Of a stretch of DNA of 23,901 nucleotides, positions 1 to 10,598 are shown piece after piece. Position 1 is the first letter of the stretch. Every line of letters begins with the position of its first letter. This DNA is from Smittium mucronatum (Eukaryota > Kickxellomycota > Harpellomycetes > Harpellales > Legeriomycetaceae), in NCBI GenBank assembly GCA_001953115.1, contig LSSL01005430.1:1-23901 (forward strand), written 5' to 3'. Under the pieces are notes generated by a model. It did no database searches, was not told the origin of the DNA, and saw nothing but the letters and a program-made list of their open reading frames with translations. Position numbers and translations under genes: made by a program.

Positions 1-129
1 TAAATATTTAATAAATATTTTTATTGAAGGGCATTGTAAATAAAAACCAATAAGAATTTAGGAAGACCGTTTTTAGGAATGAGAATATTTTGGATTGATT
101 CTGAAAATAAAAAATGGCTATTTTTTTAA

Positions 130-440
130 TTTTCACTCTTGGGAAATAGTGCGTAGGTTTTTGGGAAATGAATTCGGGATTTTGGGAAATGAATTCAGGG
201 ATTTTGGGAAATGAGCTCAGGATTTTTGAGAAATGAATTCAGGGGTTTTGGGAAATCGTATCATTTTTTGGGAAACAATTCCATTCATGTTGGGAAATGT
301 TATTGGTTGTTTAGGATTGAGTGTCTTAGATTGGGAAATTGTGTAATTATTTTGGCAAAACGTTTCAATTAATTGGGAAACATTTTCATTTGATTGGGAA
401 GGAATTACAATCTCGTTGGGAAACCCTGTAATCGTTAATT
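130..440 (+). repeat. Tandem array with ~21-22 bp period (GGGAAAT core)
   Basis: The core GGGAAAT, or a one- or two-base variant, recurs with its G-run near positions 141, 163, 184, 206, 228, 250, 270, 292, 333, 354, 375, 396 and 418, with a degenerate unit near 312. Steps are 20-22 bp, so this is about 14 units of a minisatellite. The best-kept units read TTGGGAAATGAATTCAGGGA; later units keep only the core. There is no ORF. The period is close to two helical turns and equals that of the arrays at the ends of the Tc1-like element at 5318-7455, so this may be a terminal or subterminal array of another transposon. That link is inference. Confidence 0.8.
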
Positions 441-756
441 CTGGATATTAATTGTTAAAAATATCATCTTTTTGATTTTTCCACTGACATTATTGATAAA
501 TTTTTTACAGTTATTTTCCCCTATCTCATATGGACCTTTTGGAAAAAGAATTTTTATTATCAAAATTTCCATTATTAGATTAGCTTTACATATCTTTGTG
601 TTTTTATTTAGCGGTATTTTATACAATTTATTTTATCCTTTTACAAGTACTAGCCCAAGAAGACATAGAATATTATCTATTTTTTCAGAACTCCATTAGC
701 TGCGTTAATTTTACTTATGTTTTTAATCAGCTTGAATTTAGGTTTACATTTGCTTT

Positions 757-1154
757 GTGGTTTTTGAATCAATTTTTCATCAATTTCTAATGTTAGAGAT
801 GGTTATTTGTGGTCAGATACTGAACCTATTGATATATTATGTTTTTTTGTTAATAATTTATGATTTATTATTGATTTTTGTTTTCATAACTTGTCTCTAC
901 ACGTGCAATTGGTTACCCTTGGGAAAAAATGGTTGTAATTATTATGAAGATTGAATTTTTCAAATAATTTATTTATGAAAACACATTCGTGTACTATTTT
1001 CTTGGATGATATCTATATATTTTTTATTTTCGACCATATTCAGATTACCCAAAATATCATTACATTTTTTGGTAGTCATTTCTTCAATTCATTTAAAATG
1101 TCTTACCTATTAGAAACTATAGTAGAATTTTCTTTTATTCTTAGTGTTGGATAA
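757..1154 (+). pseudogene. Ty3/gypsy-like reverse transcriptase fragment
   Basis: In frame 1 an ORF ends with NWLPLGKNGCNYYED, comparable to the family's (M/L)PFGLKNA...F motif. After a frame change near 951 the next ORF reads CTIFLDDIYIF, comparable to the catalytic Y-x-DD box, about 32 residues later, as in Ty3 enzymes. It continues DHIQITQNI and, about 25 residues on, TIVEFSFILS, comparable to H..H...V and V.FLG.I.S. Catalytic DD is present. The protein is broken by a frameshift and by a stop at 1153-1155, and there is no credible N-terminal fingers domain. T-rich codons raise the risk of chance matches; the multi-motif spacing is why I call it. Confidence 0.45.
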
Positions 1155-2827
1155 TTAAATTTCTACGGTTATCCTTGGTCCCCTGGATTTTTCAATTATT
1201 ATAACAAAGATCATTATTATGCCTTAAAAATATTTTTTTACTTTTTTTAATGCTAATACATGAGATTTTGATAAATATGGCGTTACATTATGACCATGAT
1301 TTTTTTTCCTTCAAATATCTATTCCAAAAATTTATGTCACCATATTTTATCTTTACATCATGTAAGCATGCAACTTCCGCTTGGATTTATTTTTTGGGAA
1401 TTTCAAATATTTTTTTTTATTATTATTTGATATTCCTTTAACGTTATATGGTATGATTTCTATTTGCTTGTCAATACAAAATTTATTTATTTTTGATTTT
1501 TTTGCGTTTATTAAGAGATTTGATATTATATGAAATTTTGATATTCATTCTTATTTTTTTTACTCAAATTGGTTTGCATTTTGTGCTTATTGAATATTTT
1601 CGGGGGGGTTTTTTCAATTTCATGATCTGTTTATTGGTTTTCGATATGGGTTTAATAGATATTTGTTAGTAGGCATAAATTTTTAATCTCTTCAATCTCC
1701 CAAACATAATTATCTATGTCGTTAGAGTATTTTGAAATTCATTTGATTGGTACCCATTATTATCAGCTCTATTTAGAAACTTTTTGAAGAGAATATCTCA
1801 AATCTTCACTCCTCTTATGGTGTTCTCATGATATGAAATTCTTGTGACGCTGACTATTTTGTGTGCTTTAATTTTTTATCCTCATTTGAGAAACTGACTC
1901 GGGTTGGTTTTTCTTTGGAGATTTTCCAGCTTTCTGATCTTATGTTGGGTGAAACAAGGGTTTTAATTTCTACAGGATTCTTATACTCACGTTCCCTTGA
2001 GTTTTTTCTACAATTTTGATTTTCATATTTTTTAATATTTTTAGATCGGGAGTTTTTGGATTATTTTCGTTATTATATTATTCCGAGCCGGTTTCTATAT
2101 TATTGGGCATATTTTACTCCATATCCTTGAGCTTTAGGGCTTCCTATTTTTTGGCTTCGTATTCTCAATAACGTTTGATTTTTCTACACTATCGAGAACA
2201 TGTGACCCCCCCCCTACCGACAACACCCTTTAATTTTTTTTGCATTTAGAGCTTCTTCATCTTTTCTCTGATTCTATATTTTTTTTGAAAGTTTGAAAAA
2301 ATCATTTTTCCGGTTTCCAGACCCTTGCAATATTTTAATACCTTAGGGCCCACTTTCAAATAAGATTTATCTTAATGTAAATTATATCAATTATTTTTGT
2401 GATTTCAGAATCCTTGTAATATTTAAAGGCGAATTTTATACTTTTAGATGGGAAACGTCTAATGTTTTGTGTTTGAGTGCCAATATTTCAATCACTTCGC
2501 CTACATGTGCTAGTTCCATAATTCATAAAGAGACAACTTCCCATATACTAAATCCAATATGAAGACATAACTGTCATTTTATAGTCGCTTCTGTATTCTG
2601 TGTTCTCTAATGGATTTATTTATTTTGGATTTATAATTTATATTGATTTTTTTAACTTTTTCCTTGTCAGTGGGATTTTTAAATTTGATGAGTAAGTTTT
2701 TCTTTTGAGGTATATATCAATGGATTTTTGAATGTTTTTTATTTGTTATAGTATGCTTTCTAAAAAAAACCTTGTGTTTTCATTAAATTATGACTGTTTA
2801 CATCCAAATTTATGAGTTGTAACCCTC

Positions 2828-3010
2828 GTGCATAAAATTTCTGTCTTATGTTTAGTTGCTGTCAGGGATTCAAGAATAAAGACTATTTTATACTTATTCC
2901 ATATTATTTCCCCTATTATCATAATTTTATCTGGCGGTACATCTTTTCTTGAAAATAATTTTGCCCAATTGAGTCCCACAAGGGTATTCGACGGACTAAT
3001 ATTTGCATGA
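2828..3010 (+). pseudogene. Ty3/gypsy-like integrase core fragment
   Basis: This 60-residue reading frame (no ATG; it opens at GTG) contains LVAVRDSRIKTILYLF followed by PIIIILSGGTSFLENNF. In gypsy-type integrases the corresponding region reads roughly V.D...KT......, then P..IISDRGTSF.S..F, around the second catalytic Asp. Here the expected SDRG is SGG, so the Asp is lost. No HP..NG.vER motif with the catalytic Glu follows, so the fragment is truncated as well as inactive. It lies about 1.9 kb after the RT box, close to the distance expected in a gypsy pol. The family call rests on this one motif block. Confidence 0.42.
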
Positions 3011-3019
3011 GTTAGCACT

Positions 3020-5315
3020 TATCGTACTGTTTTTTTTTATTGTATTTAAAGTTTTCTCGGTTTTTTATTTGTATTTTGAAATGATTATGAATGTGTTATC
3101 AGTATTTTTATTGAGCAATATTCAAATATTCCCTTTAAATAGAAAAGAGAGAGGCGTTTTTTTTTTATTGGATTTTTTTATTGAGTAATTCATCAAAATC
3201 TACTAGTCCTATCAAATTAGAATATTTGTGGTGCATTTTGCGTTCATATTTTTCAAATCAAAGTGAGATATGAATATAATGAAATCATTGATTTTTTTAG
3301 ATTTCAATAAATCTTTCGGGTAAAAATTCGATTTTTCAACTGAGTTTATTACAGGATACTGGCTATTGGAATATACATAGAGTCACATCAAGGATAAAAG
3401 CTTTCTAAACCAAGAAATGGAAATAAAATATTATCTAAACATATCTATAATTTCTTATCTCCTTCGAACTTTGAGGGGTTTGGAATGGGCTTTCATATTT
3501 CTGGCTAATATTTTTTATGTGAATCACGGTTGGTACTGATTTTATTTGTCCATATTTCCAAAAGGTTTTATCACTTTTTTTAATAATATTGAAATTTATT
3601 TTTATTTGATAATATACCATTGAATACTTCGGCATTTGGAATAGATTCAAGTATCGAATACATTTCAATTACAATAGATTTATCATGTAAATGGTTTTAT
3701 TTCAGTTTATTTCGCTATTTTACCTTAATATAATTGTCAAGTTAGTGTATAATCTTTTTTAACGCGAAATAACATTAAGTCGTGCTACCATTAAAAAATT
3801 GAATCTAGAGGATTCTATGCTATATTAATGTTTTAGAAGGAGAGAAGAAATCATCTATGTGATATAATAAAAATGATAAATAAAAACCCCATAATAAACC
3901 TCTTTTTGAGATTCATGATTATTAATCATAGGGTTTAAAGTTACACCAAATCCCAAACAGATTTTTAATATAGAGATTTTAAAAAGTACTTAGTACAATA
4001 AAATAAATAAAATATCTTACTTTAATCTTATTATAGATGAAAATTTCCATCAAAGGATTATTTATTGATACAATATTGTGAATTAAATTAAGTTATTAAA
4101 TTTATTTCTAACCTAATGTAAAGCGGACTTTGCTTTTTAGTAACCAGTTATTTTTTTGTGATCAAGATACATAAGATATGAATCCAATTGATTTTTCAAA
4201 GTAATATTTCGTTTTAAACTCATCATCATAGATAACAAATATTACAAATAAAATCTCTAAAAAAAGTATTATTAATCATTCTATAAGACTAAGAAGGGTT
4301 TTATATAATTTTTTAGAGAAAGTAAAGCTCTTGATTTAAAAAATAAAAATTTCCTATTATGGAAGATTGGGCTCTTTGTAAATAAAAACACATCAACACA
4401 AGTCATTTATATATTCATTTAGCGTACTATTAACTAAAATTTTACATTTATGTGAGGCTCTTGGATATATTGGACTGTCCATTTTTATAATCAGTGATAA
4501 AAGATGAACTTTTACTCAAAAAATTTATAGGTTGATTTAAAGATAATCTTAATCATTTACTGAAAATTTTCTTTTATGTGACAGTAATTTGAGATTTTTT
4601 TTTAGAATTTTCTAAAAAAATAAGGAATTTTGGTTTATAAATTTGATAGATGTGTGCTTAAAAAATATCTTGAATGAGCTAAGTGAGCTCTGTTTTAGTT
4701 TTAGTTGATTCAAAAATAGCATTAGTATAAATATATTTATAGATATTCCAGAAAAAAGATAAACATAAGCCAAATACATTCAGAACTAATAGTAATATGG
4801 CTAATATAGCGTAAAATACATAAAAAAAAGACCCTAATTTGATAAGATTATTAAAATCTGTTGATTTAACCCAATAAAAAACTCTAAAAATCATTTGAAG
4901 AGCGACTTGGATTGAATTAATAAATAGGTTGCGATTTACTATTAGATGTAGATAATATACTTGTATTTACCTAAAGTATCTTGGAAAATAAAAAATTAGT
5001 TTGGTGGTGAGTAATTTGAATTTTGTATTAATAAAATTACTTATATTTAACATTTTGCTATTTATCTCTATTATAAAGTATAAATTAATTGGATGTTCTA
5101 AAATTTAACTTACAAATCAAATTTTCCATTTACAAAATGAGGAAGGTTTATTTGAGCTAGTAATTTTTTGCGAATTATTGGTTTGGTGATGATAAATTCT
5201 ATTTTAAAAAATGGCAGATTCTAAGGGATATGAGGCTCTTGTTTCAATCTAAAACTATAGGTCAAGACTAATTTAGTCAATTGGCATAATAGAGCTTTTT
5301 AAACCCCAAATAAGA
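3020..5315. other. AT-rich stretch with no recognisable gene
   Basis: Composition becomes balanced AT-rich after about 3200, unlike the T-rich block before it. The only ORFs are short. A 77-codon minus ORF at 3435-3668 has no recognisable motif. A 71-codon minus ORF at 4679-4894 has a long hydrophobic run (FFYVFYAILAILLLVLNVF and on) that could be membrane-spanning, but AT-rich sequence gives such runs by chance. I saw no RNA gene and no convincing long repeat. It may hold older transposon remains or plain intergenic DNA. Confidence 0.6.
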
Positions 5316-5357
5316 GAATTTATACCAAAAATGAAAACACTACCCCTTTTCACTAAC

Positions 5358-5545
5358 AAATTCGAAAAAATTATATTCCAATTGGGCATAGTGAAAATCA
5401 ATTACGAAAAAAGTAAATTTCAATTAGAAACAGTGCATTTACATTCAAAAAAAGTGAAAATCAATTGAAAAAAGGTTCAATCGATTCCAGAATAAATTAA
5501 ATCGATTTTCGATAAAAGTATATTCAAATTGGGAATATTAACTTT
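5358..5545 (+). repeat. Left inverted end: ~21-bp unit array
   Basis: Units of the form CAATT-GAAAAAAGT-AATTT begin near 5358, 5379, 5399, 5421, 5442, 5462, 5482, 5503 and 5525, with steps of 20-22 bp. Units are diverged but the phase holds for nine repeats. The array is the mirror image of the one at 7235-7441. In Tc1-like and related transposons, repeats inside the inverted ends are transposase binding sites; that role is inferred here. Confidence 0.75.
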
Positions 5546-6079
5546 TTTTCTGGACATTAAAATATATACACAGATATTCGATTTTTCTTAACAAACTATC
5601 AAAAAAAATTTTATCAAACTACAAAACGAGTTTTTCTGTATTTATTTGTAAGGTATATTAAAGCAATTGCTCTGGAACTCTTAATATGAATTAATATTTT
5701 GTATATATTACTTGATATATAAAATAAAGAAATTTTAATCAAATAGAAAATTTTTAAAGCTAATAGCTCATATAGAATGTTTGGTCCATTATAAATTAGA
5801 GTTTGGTTCTAATTTTTACAGCACTTATCGAAAAAAAAATAACAGGAAAAAAAAATGTTTGTTTTAATTAAAATCTATGAGGATTAAATTTACACTTAGT
5901 AATATATTATGGATTGGTTCTAGAGTTTAAAGCTACTTTAGAGAAATTTTTATATATTATTGTAGGGGGTTTCAAATTAGTATATTATATGGTTGTGAAA
6001 TTATATATACTCTATAAAAAAGTATTTAAACCTCTAATAACATCCATAAAATAAATTTCGTGTTACGATCTTCTCAATA

Positions 6080-7262
6080 GAAATCATCACCGAGGCAAAT
6101 ACACTTATTCAAAATTCTACTGATAGTGGCTTAACAAGGGGGAAATACAAAAGACATCACCCTTCGGTTAGAGCTGCCATTATCCAATTCTTCAGAAATT
6201 GTGAAGATTTTTATAACCTAATTATGTTTAACCAGATTCCGAAATCAACCGCATACGTTTGGTTACATTCAAATAGAATTCATCCCAAAAAAAGAAGGGG
6301 TAATATATTAACGTGTAAAAAAATAGAGGAAATACATGTCGATTACATATTAGAATTGCTTGAAAATAATACATATACATTCTAAAATAATTGGCTGATT
6401 TAATAATTGTGCTATATGATTTAAGGGTTTCTCAGCAAACCATAAGTATACATTTGGATTTTAAAATATTCGCTACTAAATCAATCCGCGTTTAATCAAT
6501 GCAAATAAAGACAATAGAGAATAATGAAAGGTGCAAAAATTAATTTATGAAATTTCTCAGATATTCAAGCGCAGTAAATTTCTTTATTTTTATTGATGAA
6601 AGTGATGTTAAGATTTTTATTAGAAGAACTAGGGGTAGGTCTAAAAAGGGTCAAAGTGCTGTTTTTAAACTCCCAAAACTAAAGGGTCCGAATTTACACA
6701 TTATTGGAGGTCTTTCATCTTCAGGAATTTTGAACTCCAAAACAAAAAGAAATGCCTACAAAAGTAGCGACTGCAATGAATGAGTGGATGGAATAATTAA
6801 GGAAGCATTAATAATCGGAATTTCATAATAAAGTATTGTTATACTATCAGATAATGCGCCTGCCACAAGAAGATATATGAAGTTGTTGATCTTTATTCTG
6901 GAATATAAATTCTTTATTTGGGTCCTTATTTTCTGATGCTAAACCCAATGGAAAACGATTTGAGCGTTATTAAATCGAAAATAAAGAAAAAATGTTTGAA
7001 AAAACAAATTTACTTCACGAAGGTGTCCCAAAAACCAATTTACACAGGTCGAATGGGCTATAAGAGTAATTTAATCAAGAATATTGGAATTTACCCAGTA
7101 ATAACACAAGATCTATGCAGAAAGTGTATTAGGCACATGATAATTTTTTCCTTAATCTATCGAATTGAGAGACATGCTAGTGGGGACTTAAAAATTCCAT
7201 TTTTTACATTAATAATTCATTTTTACATTTTCTTAATTGGTTATACTTTTTTCCAAATATAA
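6080..7262 (+). pseudogene. Tc1/IS630-like DDE transposase, broken
   Basis: Cut-and-paste transposase, read in pieces. 6080-6385 opens without ATG and contains a helix-turn-helix-like region (RAAIIQFF..., IPKSTAYVWLH) and an RRG segment. After a frameshift, 6391-6495 gives LADLIIVLYDLRVSQQTIS, the second helix-turn-helix; a stop at 6493 follows, then another at 6544. The catalytic part has FIFIDES (first Asp, codon 6595), then RGRSKKG and NLHIIGGLSSSGIL. Stops at 6781, 6829 and 6832 follow, then ILSDNAPA (second Asp, codon 6850). After a 1-nt frame change comes LNPMEND (Glu, codon 6951) and SVIKSKIKK. Asp-to-Glu spacing is about 33-34 residues, fitting the Tc1 group. All three catalytic residues survive, but at least two frameshifts and five stops make it inactive. 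Confidence 0.85.
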
Positions 7263-7441
7263 ATTTACATTTTCCGAATTTGATCACACCTTTTTCCAAA
7301 TAAAAATTACTAATTCTTAATTGATAGTACATTTTCCGAATTTATTTTCACTTTTTTTAAATTTAAATTCACTGTGTCTAAATGAAATTTACTTTTTACT
7401 ACTTTTATATTACATTTTCTCAATTTAATAGTGAAATTTTG
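7235..7441 (-). repeat. Right inverted end: ~21-bp unit array
   Basis: On the plus strand the unit reads roughly TTTTCCGAATTTATTTTCAC. Unit phase marks fall near 7235, 7256, 7276, 7297, 7318, 7338, 7359, 7380, 7400 and 7421, with every step 20 or 21 bp. This is the reverse complement of the left array, and 7328-7391 pairs well with 5410-5475. The array begins inside the reading frame of the transposase tail (7235-7262), so the apparent C-terminal extension is probably repeat-encoded. Confidence 0.75.
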
Positions 7442-7459
7442 TATCATAATTGAATATAT

Positions 7460-9530
7460 TTTTTCAGGTGTTTTGCCCCCAATTATTATTAAATTAAACA
7501 TCCAATACCAATCAAAGGAATGCATCTTGAATAGATATTAAAATAAAGTGCAAACCCAGAAATGATGATTCCATTGATTTTTGAATAATCAGGCCAAAGT
7601 TTTGAAGAATTAACACTAATTTACTTCTTAAAAAAGGAATAAATTTCAACTGTATATTTAAATAAGAAACTAATAATACGCAACTAATAATACTGATGTA
7701 TGAATGAATAATTACTAACACTCAATTTTATTTACTAGTATGTTAATAAATTAATTATACTTGAAGATTAACCATATAGTTTTTAAAAACCACTAGTATG
7801 GATTTCCTTTTATTTTTAATACTCTAAATTTTACATGCACACGTTATGATTTTAAATTGACTCTAATTTTTTTTTTTTATTTACTAAAAAGGCCGTATTA
7901 ATAAAATTATGAGCTATTGATAATTTTAAAGAAAAATCTTTTAAATGGCTAGATTATTAATGAGTTCAGTAAAAACTCTGAGTTTTAAAAGAAAAAACTT
8001 CCAATCCAGTTCCTTTATTTGCTTAGGCTATTGGCTTCAATATATTAAGCTCATCCTAACTATTTAAAATAGATTTATTTGAAATATAAATAAAGATAAT
8101 TTTGAAATTAAAGAGGTTAAAGTTATAAAACGTTCAATTTTCGGCTCGAGCTCAATATACGCCATCATTGTCTACTCACCTTCATCAAAAATAGAAAATT
8201 AAAACATAAGCTTTTCCCAATTTACCTGCTCCAGATATTAATTATCGACACAAGATAATATAAACATTTAATCAATATTAAACCAAAAACACTATTGTAT
8301 TTCATGAAAATAAAAACAATAAGGCTTCAAGTTTTATCATTTATGTGTGGGAGAGATAGTAAGGCCCCAAAACTATTTTTTTATCTACTGCTATATCTCA
8401 ATTATTGCCAAAAGTTATAAAATAACTGGTTTAATGAAACTTTGAAAGTATTGTAATGACACTTAATTTGGTGGTAAAAGTGAAATATTAATCTTTTTTA
8501 AAAAGTGTAACATTTTAAAATCTAAATAAGGAATCTCAAAAAAACAAAATCTATACATGCCCTAAAATCCGTTTTCGTAAGTCACAATTGCATCCACATC
8601 AAGATTAATCTATCTGTCACAGCGTATCGTAACTCTAACTTTCTTCTAATTTATAAATTAACATATAAAATAATAAGACTGATTTATCTGATGAAAATTC
8701 GAATTTTTTTAGAAATTTCTCCATTTAAAATTAAATTTATTAGTTTCGTAAGATATTCATTTTCATTAAGAAAATTCAATATTTTTTTTATCGCGTTTAA
8801 CTACAAAACTGATTCAGGATTATATTTCTTTCCTTAAAGACTTAAAGGTTTACTATCAGAAAATATTGAGTGGATTAAAAAAACTTAACACTTCAACTTA
8901 ATACCAAATATTTGGTCGCTTTTCTACAGAAATTGTTGATCTTTCATTTTTTTACCAGATTTTTTTTATTTACAGGTATTCCAACTGGTTTCTTAATTAA
9001 TATTTGTTTTTATCAATTGACCCTAATCATTATTTACAATATTTGTACATTATTCCTTATGGAGAATAGAAAGCATTTCATTAATAATTTGATTTATCCA
9101 TAAAAAGGGAGATTAAAATTTTTCTTAGTAAAAAGTCTCATTTCTCTTATAATCTTCAAAATTAATTGCACAGAAAAAAATACTATTTATTAAAAATGGT
9201 TTCACATATAGGAAGTTATTTATGATGAGGGAATTTTGTTTCATATAACTTTTACTGGAAAATCCATAGGTTAAATTTATTCAATTAATGTTTAAATTAA
9301 AAATAGTCGTTTCTATTGAACAATATAAGAAGGAATTTTCATTTTTCTAATATAATAATTAGGTATTTGAATGGCGGTTAGTTAAATTATTTTTTTACAT
9401 ATATTTTTATTTTTTCATGTGAAAGTATTTTTTGCATATTTTAGCTGTTAGGGCTTTAAAAAAAATAGAGGTTCAATCAAGAGCTAAAATTGATTATTAG
9501 GCCTGGTTCTATAGAAAACAATTGGTTTTG
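7460..9530. other. AT-rich stretch with no recognisable gene
   Basis: I see only short AT-rich ORFs without motifs, homopolymer runs and no clear inverted ends. From about 8900 the plus strand becomes increasingly T-rich, which may mark the approach to the 3' end of the minus-strand LINE that lies to the right. A 63-codon plus ORF at 8912-9103 is F/I/L-rich and looks like a by-product of that composition. Confidence 0.6.
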
Positions 9531-10598
9531 ATTTTTTTTCAGCTGTATTTTAATTTGGTGTTACTTTTTTCATGTCTGAAATAATTTTATCTTTCAACAT
9601 TTTTATAAATCTTACATATAGAACTGCGTGTTTATTATTGGTCTGGCTGGTTAAATTTCGGTTTTTTATCTATTTATGTACCATATTTCCAGTGCCTGAA
9701 CTATAGCAATGTTTGGGAATACCTTTTTTTGTTTGATTGATCTATCGAAAATATCTTTTATATCAATACATATCTATTCACCTGCTCTTTATATTTAATC
9801 TTTTTCGAGGAATTTTCCAATAAAATTCCGGTAATTTTTAGTCCTATTAAAATTTTAATATTTACATATTATACTGATCATTCTATGTTAGCAAAATTTG
9901 AACTATTGATCGGATCAAATATCCTCTTATTCCATGTGTCCAGATTTTCGCCTGCTATTATCGCATTGTGGTAAATTAACATATATAAGTCATAATTTTT
10001 GGCTCGATTGGTGCTTTTATATATTTTTCAATTGAAAATCAGTTTGACTCGATGGATAAATATCTAACTTGTCCCACTTAATGATTTTTTCTATTTTCAT
10101 TTTTTATAGTATCGTAAAAGTTTTCTTCTCTGTCAATTGGTGGGATTATTTATTGGGTGTTTTCCAACTAATATGCGATTTGCTGGAAACATATTTTTCT
10201 GGACAGATTCCTCGAACATATTTGACCTTTGGCTATTTATTAAGCTTAAGGGGGGGTTTTTTTTTATCCTTTCCTCATAGTAACAATATTCCTGTATCTA
10301 GCCAATGGGTGTACATTTTCTCAATAATTAACCACTATTTCTTATTGATTTGTTTTTATCCATCTATGGTTCTATTTTTTCATATACGCGCTAATTAATT
10401 TGTCTAAGTACATCATACTTATATCAATGATTTCATGGTATTTCCACTCGCTAATAAAATTTATGTATATATCATGATTTTTTAAATATTTTTATAAAGT
10501 TTTTCCAAAATGGAGACGTTTTATTTATCTCTTTGATTTTGAAAATTCGTGGATCAATGATAAAATATGAAAAATAGTTTTGTCAAAGTGTTTTTCTA

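Larger units (their letters stand above)
757..3010 (+). mobile_element. Decayed Ty3/gypsy-like pol relic in T-rich block
   Basis: The block from about 440 to 3200 is strikingly T-rich on the plus strand. Three separated plus-strand stretches resemble parts of a Ty3/gypsy polyprotein in the expected order: reverse transcriptase (757-1154), a stretch near 1765-1820 reading FRNFLKRISQIFTPLMVF that resembles the YYRxFI...I..PL linker before RNase H, and an integrase core (2828-3010). Frames shift and stops intervene throughout. No LTRs or target duplication were recognised. Each match is weak alone; the order and rough spacing are the argument. The RT-to-linker gap is longer than usual, so insertions or a chance match there are possible. 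Confidence 0.4.
5318..7455 (+). mobile_element. Degenerate Tc1/IS630-type DNA transposon with long array-like inverted ends
   Basis: A broken DDE transposase (6080-7262) is flanked by long imperfect inverted repeats. The sequence around 5410-5475 closely matches the reverse complement of 7328-7391, sharing AGTAAATTTCA, CAGTG and AAAAAAAGTGAAAAT blocks in order, and similarity fades outward to about 5318 and 7455. The ends are built of units of about 21 bp (listed separately). Outer boundaries and the TA duplication expected for the superfamily could not be fixed. The 5550-6050 stretch between left end and transposase has no ORF. A size near 2.1 kb is within range for Tc1-like elements. Confidence 0.75.

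Noticed and set aside
130..440. CRISPR array
   Set aside because: The repeat is short and degenerate, the intervening bases are themselves related units, and the context is eukaryotic transposons.
440..3200. Minus-strand LINE in the first T-rich block, like the one at 9530-20040
   Set aside because: The minus-strand ORF at 2788-3018 has an IIWNKYKIVF stretch that resembles a LINE tail, but no RT or endonuclease motif lies upstream of it on that strand. Plus-strand gypsy motifs fit better.
4679..4894. Small membrane protein gene
   Set aside because: The hydrophobic run is expected from AT-rich codons. No homologue is recognised and there is no support for start or expression.
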